A DNA stretch of 64,000 nucleotides from Clostridium ihumii AP5 (lineage in GTDB: Bacteria; Bacillota; Clostridia; Clostridiales; Clostridiaceae): positions 124,001 to 188,000 of the forward strand of contig NZ_CCAT010000043.1 of the NCBI RefSeq assembly GCF_000612845.1. Reading direction: 5' to 3'. This document shows positions 1-8,483 of the stretch, piece after piece. How positions within the stretch are numbered: the first letter of the stretch is position 1; each line of letters starts with the position of its first letter. Under the pieces are notes generated by a model. That model was not told the origin of the DNA, ran no database searches, and was given only the letters and a program-made list of their open reading frames with translations. A program made the translations under genes and the position numbers.

Positions 1-2
1 AA

Positions 3-641
3 TTAGCCACTTTAATGAATATGTCTTTAAATTTAGCAAAAACAAATTATTATAGATATGAAAAGTTTTATGATGAGAATGTTAAAGAAATGTATGGAAT
101 ACTAGCTTTTAATGGAGAACTATATAAGGGATTAGAAGCTGATAATCTAAAAGGGGAAGATATTGATTTTTCACAAGATAATTTGAGAATATTATCAGGA
201 CTATATGGAATAATTAGACCTTTAGATAAGATTAAGGAATATAGATTAGAAATGGGTACAAAACTTAAAAATAATTTAGCTGATAATTTATATGGCTATT
301 GGAGAGAATCACTAACAGAGTACATAATAGATGATATAGGTAAAAGTAGTGGAGACAAAATTTTAATTAATTTAGCATCTAGTGAATATAGTAAAGTTTT
401 AAATTTAAAAGAAATAAATAGTAAATTTAAAGTTATAAATATTGATTTTAAAGAGAATAAAAATGGAAAATTAAAATCTATAAGTATGTATTCTAAAAAA
501 GCAAGAGGGAAAATGACTAGATATATTATTCAAAATAAAATAGATAAATTAAATGAAATAAAAAAATTTAATGAAGATGAATATGTTTTAAACGTAGAGT
601 TAAGTAATGATGAAAATTTAATTTTTACTAGAAATATTTAA
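3..641 (+). CDS. yaaA: YaaA family peroxide-stress protein, 5' end cut by window
   Basis: YaaA (UPF0246/DUF328) proteins protect against hydrogen peroxide by limiting free intracellular iron. The reading frame is open from base 3 with no stop, so the true start lies outside the window; the ATG at 15 is internal. Family landmarks are in the expected order: ILAFNGELYKGL, LRILSGLYGIIRPLD, YRLEMGTKL, INLASSEY and KKARGKMTRYII near the C-terminus. About 40 N-terminal residues are missing relative to the roughly 255-residue family. Family assignment is from remembered conservation and is strong. No terminator follows directly; the 267-bp repeat array begins about 15 bases downstream. Confidence 0.93.
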   Translation, partial: LATLMNMSLNLAKTNYYRYEKFYDENVKEMYGILAFNGELYKGLEADNLKGEDIDFSQDNLRILSGLYGIIRPLDKIKEYRLEMGTKLKNNLADNLYGYWRESLTEYIIDDIGKSSGDKILINLASSEYSKVLNLKEINSKFKVINIDFKENKNGKLKSISMYSKKARGKMTRYIIQNKIDKLNEIKKFNEDEYVLNVELSNDENLIFTRNI

Positions 642-656
642 ATTCAAATCAAAGAT

Positions 657-1285
657 AGCCAAGGTTAAAACCTCAGCTACGAGGGAAAAAGGCGAAATTG
701 TATCAATCTATGTAGGCAAGAATTCATTCTTGCAAAACGTTACTTGTACATATTATTTTCAATTTGTAATCTGTTAGTGACTGACTCTACTTGTCGTGAT
801 AAATATATCTCTTAAAATGGTTATTAATTATAAAAAGATAATCAGCCTATGATATGTCTGTCCCTCTTGTTGATTAGTATATTTAAAGATAAAACTAATA
901 AAATCTAGCAAGGATACATTACCGCCAAGACTAAAACCTCAGCTACGAGGGAAAAAGGCGAAATTGTATCAATCTATGTAGGCGAGAATTCATTCTTGCA
1001 AAACGTTACTTGTACATATTATTTTCAATTTGTGATCTGTTAGGGACTGACTCTACTTGTCGTGATAAATATCTCTCTTTAAATGGTTATTAATTATAAA
1101 AAGATAATTAGCCTATGATATGTCTGTCCCTCTTGTTGATTAGTATATTTAAAGATAAAACCAATAAAATTTAGCAAGGATACATTACCGTCAAGACTAA
1201 AGTCTCCGCTACGAAGGAAATAGAAATTAAATTGAAAGTCCAAACCTTTGTAGTAGAGAATTCATTCTTGCCTAGCGACATTTAA
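657..1285. repeat. 2.4 tandem copies of a ~267-bp non-coding repeat
   Basis: The motif CCTCAGCTACGAGG recurs at 671 and 938, and a diverged form (TCTCCGCTACGAAGG) at 1203, giving periods of 267 and 265 bp. Units 1 (about 659-925) and 2 (926-1190) are near-identical, with scattered substitutions and a few small indels. Unit 3 is diverged and stops near 1280. Each unit begins with a small hairpin (CCTC..GAGG), followed about 40 bases later by a palindrome GCAAGAAT-TC-ATTCTTGC, which is kept in degraded form in unit 3. No long ORF runs through it. It could be a duplicated structured RNA or a degenerate mobile-element end. I do not recognise the family. Confidence 0.8.
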
Positions 1286-1530
1286 ATATATTACTTTTAA
1301 ATTTTCAACTGGTTTTAAATAAAAAACTAGAAATTAAATACAAATTTAAGATTATTAAATGATAAATGTATAAATTAAAACTTTAGCTTAGAAAACTATA
1401 AAAATGTAAAAAAATTTTAGAAAATAGCTAAATTTTTATAAAAAAATGCGGTAACATATTTACAAATTAATTTTATTATGGTAATATAACTAAAAATATA
1501 GATGAGTAATTGCGATTTATCTATACTTAA

Positions 1531-1544
1531 CTTTGTGCACAAAG
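1531..1544. other. 14-bp perfect palindrome upstream of the thrS promoter
   Basis: CTTTGTGCACAAAG is a perfect dyad about 30 bases upstream of a plausible -10 (TATGAT, 1572-1577) for the thrS leader transcript. It could be an operator. No regulator is evident from the sequence. Confidence 0.4.
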
Positions 1545-1583
1545 ATTTATTAAATTTAAGATTAAATATGCTATGATAGGAAG

Positions 1584-1810
1584 AGTATTGTAGAGTACAG
1601 TTTAAAGAGAAGAAATATTATTAGCTGAGAGTATTTCTAAATATGTCTATAAGAAAACTACCCTGGAGCTATGGTTTAGTAACTGTTTAGTGAAATGCCA
1701 TCGGTTAGATGCCGTTATTAAGATGAGAAGAATTGAATTTAAAATTCAATTTGGGTGGAACCACGAAGTGTAACATTCGTCCCAAGATCGGGATGGATGT
1801 TTTTTTTATA
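1584..1810 (+). promoter_or_regulatory. Threonine T-box leader of thrS
   Basis: T-box leaders bind uncharged tRNA and then disfavour a downstream terminator. The hallmark T-box sequence GGGTGGAACCACG is at 1753-1765, where its bases would pair with the tRNA acceptor end. A terminator hairpin (ACATTCGTCCC / GGGATGGATGT, 1772-1800) is followed by a run of Ts. Stem I lies at about 1590-1670. Near its 3' side, ACT (1657-1659) and ACC (1660-1662) are both threonine codons in the expected specifier position; ACC is my choice, matching the gene downstream. The thrS start is 210 bases beyond the terminator, an unusually long gap. Confidence 0.95.
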
Positions 1811-2021
1811 CTCAAATTTGGAATTTTATATGATTTAATTTAATTTTTTAATTTTTAAAAGTTAAAGAAAAACTAGTTTTTAATATAATGTTTTAAAATA
1901 CATGGAATCAAATAAATAATATTAAACAAAATATTGGAAAAAGAAAATTCATAATCAACAAAAGAATGTGAATTTTAAAATTAAAGTAATTTAAAAAAAT
2001 AGTATATTGGAGGAGAATTTT

Positions 2022-3941
2022 ATGAAAAATATTAATATAAAACTTAAAGATAATTCAATAAAAGAAATAGAAGAAAATATGAGTATATACGATCTTGCAA
2101 AGTCAATCAGTAATAAGCTTGCAAAGAATGCTATAGTGGGAAGAGTAAATGAAATATTAGTTGATTTAAGTTATTTATTAAAAAATGACGATAAAGTTGA
2201 AATTTTAACTTATGAAGATGAAGAAGCAATTGATGTTTTAAGACATTCAACAACTCACGTTATGGCACAAGCTGTGAAAAGACTTTATAATGATGCAAAA
2301 TTAGCTATAGGACCATCTATTGCTAATGGATTTTATTATGATTTTGATGCAAATGAAACTTTTTCAGAAGAAGATTTAGAAAAAATAGAATTAGAAATGA
2401 ACAAAATAATAGATGAAGATTTAAAATTTGAAAGAATTGATGTTTCAAGAGAAGAAGCATTAAATCTTATGAGAAACAAAGTAGAACCATATAAAATAGA
2501 GCTTATAGAAGATTTAGAAGAAGGTCAAAATATATCTTTATATAAACAAGGAGATTTTATTGATCTTTGTAGAGGACCGCATATACCTTCAACAAAATAT
2601 ATAAAAGCATTTAAACTTTTAAGTGTGGCAGGAGCCTATTGGAGAGGTAGCGAAAAAAATAAAATGCTACAAAGAATTTATGGTACTGCATTTGAAGATA
2701 AAAAATCATTAGAAAAATATTTAAAAAATTTAGAAGAAGCTAAAAAAAGAGATCATAGAAAACTTGGAAAAGAACTTAAAATATTTACAGTTATGGATGA
2801 AGGCCCAGGATTTCCATTTTTCTTACCAAATGGTGTTGTTTTAAAAAATACTTTAATAGATTTTTGGAGACAAGTTCACAAGGAAAATAATTATGTTGAA
2901 ATAGAAACACCTATAATGCTTAATAAAAAACTTTGGGAAACTTCAGGACATTGGTATCATTATAAAGAAAATATGTATACTTCTAAAATAGATGATGAAG
3001 AATTTGCATTAAAACCTATGAATTGTCCAGGGGGAATGCTTGTTTATAAATCTGAATCACATTCATATAGAGATTTACCATTGAGAGTTGCTGAACTTGG
3101 AAGAGTTCATAGACATGAGCTTTCAGGTGCACTTCATGGACTTATGAGGGTTAGAGCTTTTACACAAGATGATGCACATATATTTATGTTGCCTGAACAA
3201 ATAAAGTCAGAAATTAAAGATGTTATAAGACTTATTGATAAAGTTTATTCTCAGTTTGGATTTAAATATAATGTGGAACTTTCAACAAGACCTGAAAATT
3301 CTATGGGTAGTGATAAAGAATGGAATCTTGCAGAGGCTTCTTTAAGTGAAGCATTAAACGAAGAAAAGATTGAGTATAAAATAAATGAAGGTGATGGTGC
3401 TTTTTATGGACCTAAGATAGATTTTCATCTTGAAGATAGTTTAGGAAGAACTTGGCAATGTGGAACTATTCAATTAGATTTTCAACTTCCTCAAAGATTT
3501 GAACTTAGCTATATAGGTAGTGATGGAGAAAAACATAGACCTATAGTTATTCACAGAGTTGTTCTTGGAAGTATTGAAAGATTTATAGGAATTTTAATAG
3601 AACACTTTGCGGGAAAATTCCCAGTATGGTTAGCTCCAGTTCAAGTTAAAGTATTACCTATATCAAATAAATTTAATGAGTATTCAGAAGAAATAGTAAA
3701 AGCTTTAAAAGATAATAATATAAGAGTAGCTATAGATAATAGAGATGAAAAGATAGGCTATAAGATTAGAGAAGCTAGAAATGAAAGAATACCTTATATG
3801 ATTGTTATAGGTGAAAAAGAGGAAGAAGGTAACAATATTTCTCTTAGAAGTAGAAAAAATGGAGATGAAGGTTCTAAAAACCTAGATGAATTTATAAAAG
3901 ATATAAAAGCTGAAATTGATGATAAAACTATAAATTTATAA
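2022..3941 (+). CDS. thrS: Threonine--tRNA ligase
   Basis: Cytoplasmic class II synthetase that charges tRNA-Thr with threonine. The start is the ATG at 2022 behind GGAGGAG (2009-2015); a longer frame opening at a TTG (2007) would place the ribosome site inside the gene. The 639 residues match the normal length. Order of domains: N-terminal TGS domain (about 1-60), editing domain with HSTTHVMAQ and the CRGPH zinc motif, catalytic core with MNCPGG and RVHRHE, and C-terminal anticodon-binding domain (about 540-639). It is expressed alone from the T-box leader and is closed by a strong terminator. Confidence 0.98.
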   Translation: MKNINIKLKDNSIKEIEENMSIYDLAKSISNKLAKNAIVGRVNEILVDLSYLLKNDDKVEILTYEDEEAIDVLRHSTTHVMAQAVKRLYNDAKLAIGPSIANGFYYDFDANETFSEEDLEKIELEMNKIIDEDLKFERIDVSREEALNLMRNKVEPYKIELIEDLEEGQNISLYKQGDFIDLCRGPHIPSTKYIKAFKLLSVAGAYWRGSEKNKMLQRIYGTAFEDKKSLEKYLKNLEEAKKRDHRKLGKELKIFTVMDEGPGFPFFLPNGVVLKNTLIDFWRQVHKENNYVEIETPIMLNKKLWETSGHWYHYKENMYTSKIDDEEFALKPMNCPGGMLVYKSESHSYRDLPLRVAELGRVHRHELSGALHGLMRVRAFTQDDAHIFMLPEQIKSEIKDVIRLIDKVYSQFGFKYNVELSTRPENSMGSDKEWNLAEASLSEALNEEKIEYKINEGDGAFYGPKIDFHLEDSLGRTWQCGTIQLDFQLPQRFELSYIGSDGEKHRPIVIHRVVLGSIERFIGILIEHFAGKFPVWLAPVQVKVLPISNKFNEYSEEIVKALKDNNIRVAIDNRDEKIGYKIREARNERIPYMIVIGEKEEEGNNISLRSRKNGDEGSKNLDEFIKDIKAEIDDKTINL

Positions 3942-3960
3942 TTTTATAAAAAATATATAA

Positions 3961-4010
3961 AGCAGTTTAAATAAATGTTTAAAATTGCATTTTATTTAAA
4001 CTGTTTTTTT
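3961..4010 (+). terminator. Intrinsic terminator of thrS
   Basis: Inverted arms GCAGTTTAAATAAA and TTTATTTAAACTG are followed by seven Ts. Confidence 0.88.
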
Positions 4011-4020
4011 ATTATATAAA

Positions 4021-4169
4021 AGTTTGTAACTTTAAAAATTATTCTATTCACTATCACTATTCAATCTTACTTTTTAATTGGTTCTCAACATGATAATAGA
4101 ATAAACTGTAGGCTTAATAGTATTATTTGAGAAAGACATTACTTTGAATTTGAGCTTGGAAGCCTATAA
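4021..4169. repeat. MITE-like intergenic element, copy 1
   Basis: This stretch shares blocks such as AGAATAAACTGTA, CTTAATAGTATTATTTGA and GAAAGACATTACTTTGAATTTG with six to eight other intergenic sites in the window. Its right end CAAATTTGAGCTTGGAAGCCTATA-like sequence is the inverse of the left end seen at 24885 and 39773. It is non-coding and degenerate. Confidence 0.6.
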
Positions 4170-4240
4170 ATTATAGATAGGAGAAAATTTATTGTTTAAC
4201 AAGATATATAGAATGATTCCAGATTGATAAATGAAGTCTT

Positions 4241-4306
4241 TTGAAAATGATAAATAAATATTATTGATAATCACTTGCAATTAAAAAATAAATATGATAA
4301 TATAAT
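4241..4306 (+). promoter_or_regulatory. feo promoter region with candidate Fur-type sites
   Basis: TTGAAAATGATAA (4241-4253) and TTGATAATCA (4264-4273) resemble Fur half-sites. A possible -35 TTGCAA is at 4275-4280, with TAATAT or TATAAT at about 4298-4306 as -10. The match to the 19-bp Fur consensus is partial. The iron-uptake context makes it likely but not proven. Confidence 0.45.
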
Positions 4307-4369
4307 TTTGTAGTTTAAATATGGAAATAAAAATATAATTTAACTATTGAGGAGAAAAGAGGTGCAAAT

Positions 4370-4630
4370 GTGTTATATAAGGTATTAGAATTTCTCCATA
4401 AAGAAGGAAATTTTTCGACTAAAGCAATATCTAAAGGATTATCTATTCCAGAACCTATTATAGATGATTTAAAATCAAGATTAATAAGTATGGGTTACAT
4501 AAAAAAAATAACTTGTGATAGGACTATGTGTGAAAAATGTACTTGTGGATGTAGTACTAAAAAACTAAATGATAAAATTGATTGGGAGATAACAGAAAAG
4601 GGAATAAAGTTATTAAACAAGTCATTATAA
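4370..4630 (+). CDS. FeoC-like winged-helix regulator with Cys cluster
   Basis: Small (86-residue) protein with an N-terminal winged-helix region (LEFLHKEGNFSTKAISKGL) and a cysteine cluster CDRTMCEKCTCGC at about residues 46-58. This is the layout of FeoC-like proteins, which are thought to bind an Fe-S cluster and control Feo transport. The start is GTG at 4370, preceded by AGAGGTG; the ATG at 4368 is in another frame. It is first in the feo operon and 27 bases upstream of feoA. Family call is from architecture and position; its biochemical role in Gram-positives is not well settled. Confidence 0.82.
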   Translation: MLYKVLEFLHKEGNFSTKAISKGLSIPEPIIDDLKSRLISMGYIKKITCDRTMCEKCTCGCSTKKLNDKIDWEITEKGIKLLNKSL

Positions 4631-4657
4631 ACAATGTATAAAATGGGAGGTAAAATT

Positions 4658-4879
4658 ATGAATACATTAGATAAACTAAATATTGGAGATAAGATAAAAG
4701 TAAAAAATATTGAAAGAGATAGTGCAGTAAGAAGAAAATTACTAGATATGGGTATTACTCCAGGTGTTGAAATTGAAGTTACAGGTAAAGCACCAATGGG
4801 CGATCCATTAGAAGTTTTAGTAAGAGGATATAAGTTAACTCTTAGAAAAAATGAGGCTAAAGTAATTAGTGGAGAATAA
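4658..4879 (+). CDS. feoA: Ferrous iron transport protein A, copy 1
   Basis: FeoA proteins are small cytoplasmic SH3-like proteins that support FeoB. This one has 73 residues with the typical core: SAVRRKLLDMGITPG, APMGDPLEV, VRGYKLTLRKNEA. The start is ATG 4658 behind GGGAGG (4645-4650); the upstream in-frame ATG at 4634 lacks a site. It lies 11 bases before a second feoA. Operon order FeoC-like, FeoA, FeoA, FeoB suggests co-transcription. Confidence 0.95.
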   Translation: MNTLDKLNIGDKIKVKNIERDSAVRRKLLDMGITPGVEIEVTGKAPMGDPLEVLVRGYKLTLRKNEAKVISGE

Positions 4880-4890
4880 GAGGTGATGTT

Positions 4891-5112
4891 ATGTTAATAC
4901 CAATGAATTTGGCTCATGAAGGAAATATAGTTGAGGTAAAATCAGTTTCTATGAAGGAAGGGTTAAACAAAAGATTAGGAGAACTTGGTATTGTATCAGG
5001 AAATAAAATTAAAATTGTAAAAAATGATGGTAGAAGTTTAATTATTTCAATTAAGGAAAGCAGATTTGCATTAGATAATAATATAGCTAGAAATGTTTTA
5101 ATAGCTGTTTAA
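4891..5112 (+). CDS. feoA: Ferrous iron transport protein A, copy 2
   Basis: A second, diverged 73-residue FeoA-fold protein. It keeps the NKRLGELGIVSGNKIKIV core and ends with RFALDNNIARNVLI, which is the family's C-terminal strand. The APMGDP stretch of copy 1 is replaced by NDGRSLIIS, so the two copies are not interchangeable by sequence. The start is ATG 4891 with AGAGGTG just upstream. Two FeoA proteins per FeoB is common in clostridia; whether they form a heterodimer is inference. Confidence 0.93.
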   Translation: MLIPMNLAHEGNIVEVKSVSMKEGLNKRLGELGIVSGNKIKIVKNDGRSLIISIKESRFALDNNIARNVLIAV

Positions 5113-5171
5113 AAGAAGACATAATTATAGGAAAGTGATGATAATGACTTTCAAATTCAAGGGGGAAGAAA

Positions 5172-7181
5172 ATGAGAACAATTGCATTAGCAGGTAATCC
5201 AAACTGCGGAAAAACAAGTTTGTTTAATATCTTGACTAAGGCTAGACAACATGTAGGAAATTGGCCAGGAGTTACAGTAGAAAAAAAAGAAGGAATATTA
5301 AAGCATAATGGAAATGAATATAAAATTATAGATTTACCAGGAACTTATAGTTTAGGTGCATATTCAGAAGATGAAGTTATAGCTAGGAATTATATTGTAA
5401 ATGATAAACCAGACGTGGTAATAAACGTAATTGATGCTACTAATATAGAAAGAAATTTATATTTAACTCTTCAGCTAATAGAAATGGGAGCTAAAGTTGT
5501 TATAGCATTAAATATGATGGATGAAGCTGAAAATAAAGAAATTATGATAAAAATAAAAGAACTTTCTAGCAAATTAGGCGTTAAAGTTATTCCAACAGTG
5601 GCATTAAAGCAAAAAGGAATAAAAGAACTTATAGAAGCTAGTATAAGTGATGATATAGAAAAGGCAAATGTAAATATAAATTATGGCGAAGACATTAATA
5701 AAGAAATAGAAAGTCTTGCTAGAATTATAGAAAAGAGTGTTAAGAATAAATCTATTTCTTCAAAATGGGCAGCTTTAAAACTTTTAGAAAATGATAGTCA
5801 TATGAAAGAAGAATTAGAAGTTGATAAAAATATTAATTTAAAAAGACAATTAGAAGGATGCTATAAAGAAATAGAATCTAAAGTTGGATTTGAACCAGAA
5901 ATGGCAATAGTAAATGAAAGGTACTCTGTTATATCAGAAATAGTATCAGATACTGTTAAGAGAAAAGAAAAGAATGAAGATACATTTACAGATAAAATAG
6001 ATAAAGTTGTGACAAATAAATTTTTAGGATTACCTATTTTTGCAGCTATTATGTTTGTTTTATATCAAATAACTTTTATTGTTGGAGCAGGAATACAGGA
6101 TGCTGTAGATGGATTTATAAATGGATTAGGTGAATCTATTAGTGGATATTTAGCTACAGTAGGAGCACCGATGGTAATTCAAACTTTTGTTGAAAAAGCT
6201 ATATTTGGTGGGCTTGCAGCAGTAATTGCATTCTTACCCTTAATCATGGTTATGTATTTCTTAATAGGCTTATTAGAAGACAGTGGATATATGGCAAGAG
6301 CGGCATATGTTATGGATAAATTAATGAGATCTTTAGGTTTACATGGTAAAACTTTCGTATCAATGCTTGTAAGTATAGGTTGTAATGTTCCAGGAATAAT
6401 GGCAACAAGAACACTTGAAAACAAGAAAGATAGAATGATTGCAATTCTTATAAATCCATTTATATCTTGTGGAGCAAGATTACCAATTTATATGTTATTC
6501 ATTAGTGCTTTCTTTAAAAAGAATCAAGCATTAATACTATTTTCGCTTTATGCATTAGGTTTAATAGTAGCACTTATTATGGGTAAAATATTTAGTAAAA
6601 CTTTATTTAAGGGAGAACCATCTTACTTTGTAATGGAACTTCCAAGTTATAAAATTCCATCTTTAAGAAATGTATTTATGTTAATGTGGGACAAAGCAGG
6701 TGCATTTATTAAAAAAGCAGGAAAAATTATATTACCAATAATGGTAGTGTTATGGGCATTATCATATTTACCAATGGGAGTAGAACCAAATAGCGAAGAC
6801 TCACTACTTGGAATGATAGGTTCATTTGTTGCACCAATATTTAAGCCAGCAGGTTTTGGAACATGGCAAGCAGGTGTTTCATTAGTTACAGGAATACTTG
6901 CAAAAGAAACAGTCATAGGAACTATGGGATTAATATATGCAGGTGTAGAAGAAGGACCAGCATTAGTATCTTCGATTCAATCAATATTTACTCCATTATC
7001 AGCAATGTCATTTATGGTTATGTCACTTTTATATACTCCATGTTTAGTTGCATTAGGTGCAATTAGAAGAGAGACAAACTCATGGAAATGGACACTATTT
7101 ACTGCAGTATATACATTCTTTATAGGATGGCTTGGAGCAGTATTTGTATTCCAAATAGGTTCATTACTTGGTTTTGCTTAA
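5172..7181 (+). CDS. feoB: Ferrous iron transport protein B (GTP-driven Fe(II) transporter)
   Basis: Inner-membrane Fe(II) importer with an N-terminal G domain. G1 is GNPNCGKTS (residues 8-16), G3 DLPG, G4 NMMD. A helical spacer runs to about 280, then the polytopic membrane part begins. The Gate motifs are visible: GLLEDSGYMARAAYVMD, SIGCNVPGIMATRT and later NPFISCGARLPIYML. The second Gate domain and final helices end at 669 residues, normal for the family. The start is ATG 5172 behind GGGGGAAG. It is last in the feo operon, followed by a strong terminator. Confidence 0.97.
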   Translation: MRTIALAGNPNCGKTSLFNILTKARQHVGNWPGVTVEKKEGILKHNGNEYKIIDLPGTYSLGAYSEDEVIARNYIVNDKPDVVINVIDATNIERNLYLTLQLIEMGAKVVIALNMMDEAENKEIMIKIKELSSKLGVKVIPTVALKQKGIKELIEASISDDIEKANVNINYGEDINKEIESLARIIEKSVKNKSISSKWAALKLLENDSHMKEELEVDKNINLKRQLEGCYKEIESKVGFEPEMAIVNERYSVISEIVSDTVKRKEKNEDTFTDKIDKVVTNKFLGLPIFAAIMFVLYQITFIVGAGIQDAVDGFINGLGESISGYLATVGAPMVIQTFVEKAIFGGLAAVIAFLPLIMVMYFLIGLLEDSGYMARAAYVMDKLMRSLGLHGKTFVSMLVSIGCNVPGIMATRTLENKKDRMIAILINPFISCGARLPIYMLFISAFFKKNQALILFSLYALGLIVALIMGKIFSKTLFKGEPSYFVMELPSYKIPSLRNVFMLMWDKAGAFIKKAGKIILPIMVVLWALSYLPMGVEPNSEDSLLGMIGSFVAPIFKPAGFGTWQAGVSLVTGILAKETVIGTMGLIYAGVEEGPALVSSIQSIFTPLSAMSFMVMSLLYTPCLVALGAIRRETNSWKWTLFTAVYTFFIGWLGAVFVFQIGSLLGFA

Positions 7182-7195
7182 GATAAAATAAATAT

Positions 7196-7238
7196 AAAAA
7201 GAGATTAATTTATAAATTTTAAATTAATCTCTTTTTAT
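7196..7238 (+). terminator. Intrinsic terminator of the feo operon
   Basis: AAAAAGAGATTAATTT pairs with AAATTAATCTCTTTTT across a 9-base loop. The right arm itself provides the T-run. Confidence 0.9.
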
Positions 7239-7515
7239 GTTTAATCATATATATTATAAATCATTACAAATAAAAGAGGTTATACATTTTTAAAGAAAAG
7301 TTTAAGAATAAAATTAAATTCTATCTATAATATCATTATGATATAATTTAATATAGGAAAACAAGCTGGAATTTTCAAGTTCTAATTTATTATTTGAAAT
7401 AAATTGAAAATTAGAAAATAATATATCACAATGTAGTTGTGCAAGGTTGAAACCTCTCCTATAGATGAATTGGCACATTTTATTTGTATTTAAAAGTGGA
7501 TGAAAGGTAGAAAAC

Positions 7516-8160
7516 ATGAAAAATAAGAGAAGTAAAATATTTTTAATGATGTCTTTTGTAATTTTGTTGACAGGGTGTGGTGAGCGTTCAAAAGAAAATT
7601 ATAATAATAAAAGTAATATAAAAGTTGAAAGTAGTATAGATGAAAACAACAACGATATATCAAAAGTTGAATCTGAAAAAGAGGAGGAATTGTATAAAGT
7701 AGCATATGATTTGTTTTTTGAAAATAGATATGATGAAGCTATAGAAAAATCAAATTTATTAATAAATGAATTTCCTGAAAGTTATAAAGGTTATAATATT
7801 AGAGGAATAGCAAAGGCTTATAATGGTAATTATGAAGAAGGTATGAGAGACATAGATAAAGCTTTAGAAATACAACCAGAGTATGGTTATGCACTATTTA
7901 ATAAAGCCCTTACATATGAACTTTATGAAAAATTAGATGAAGCAATAGTTTTTTATAATAAAGCTTTAGACGTAGAGAAATATGTATGGTCATATTACGG
8001 AATAGCGTCTTGTTATGGAAGAAGAGGAGATGCAGATAATACAATAAAATATCTTAGTGAAGCTATAAAGTTAGATGAATCTATAAAAAATCATGCAAGA
8101 GAAGAAGTAGATTTTGATCCAGTAAGAAGTGATAATAGATTTATAAATTTAATAAATTAA
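7516..8160 (+). CDS. TPR-repeat lipoprotein
   Basis: A 214-residue lipoprotein. The signal peptide (residues 1-20) ends in the lipobox LTGC, so it should be anchored to the outer face of the membrane. A charged low-complexity linker (about 22-55) is followed by three or four tetratricopeptide repeats, for example NIRGIAKAYNGNYEEGMRDIDKAL and ALFNKALTYELYEKLDEAI-type units. TPR domains bind partner proteins; the partner is unknown. It stands alone between terminators, just upstream of the cyclic-di-GMP cluster, but nothing links it to that function. SD AAAGGTAG precedes ATG 7516. Confidence 0.8.
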   Translation: MKNKRSKIFLMMSFVILLTGCGERSKENYNNKSNIKVESSIDENNNDISKVESEKEEELYKVAYDLFFENRYDEAIEKSNLLINEFPESYKGYNIRGIAKAYNGNYEEGMRDIDKALEIQPEYGYALFNKALTYELYEKLDEAIVFYNKALDVEKYVWSYYGIASCYGRRGDADNTIKYLSEAIKLDESIKNHAREEVDFDPVRSDNRFINLIN

Positions 8161-8169
8161 TTCTATAGA

Positions 8170-8217
8170 AAAGGGCATTGCAAAAGAACTAAAATAGTAA
8201 AAGCAAGAGCCTTTTTT
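8170..8217 (+). terminator. Probable terminator after the TPR lipoprotein gene
   Basis: AAAAGGGC..TTGC and GCAA..GCCTTTTTT form an interrupted stem with a long loop and a T-run. Confidence 0.6.
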
Positions 8218-8326
8218 AATTTCAATATATTAACATCTATTCCTTTATAAATGAATGCATATTAAATAAAATAATATTTAATTAAAAAATACAAAAAAAT
8301 ATTTAAGAATATATAAAAAATATTCG

Positions 8327-8358
8327 ATACTTATATTGTATGAAAGAAGTATAAGTAT
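8327..8358. other. Hairpin in the leader region of the EAL gene
   Basis: ATACTTATA (8327-8335) and TATAAGTAT (8350-8358) form a 9-bp stem 126 bases upstream of the EAL gene start. No T-run follows. It may be an operator or leader hairpin. The rest of 8218-8483 is AT-rich with no gene; I see no cyclic-di-GMP riboswitch in it. Confidence 0.4.
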
Positions 8359-8483
8359 TCTAAATTTGTTTATAAAATTAATTATATAGTTATTAAATAG
8401 ATGCTTAAAAATAATATAAATAAAGTTTAAATATTATATTTATTTTAGAATATGGGTTTATTTAAATCAAGAAAGGTAAAAAG

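Noticed and set aside
657-1285. CRISPR array
   Set aside because: Repeat period is 267 bp with whole-unit identity, not short repeats with unique spacers, and no cas gene is nearby.
6179-6916. Antisense ORFs inside feoB
   Set aside because: They have no ribosome sites and mirror the codon structure of a clearly conserved gene on the other strand.
8218-8483. Cyclic-di-GMP riboswitch upstream of the EAL gene
   Set aside because: No GEMM-type conserved sequence (such as the tetraloop-receptor motifs) could be found; only a simple hairpin is seen.
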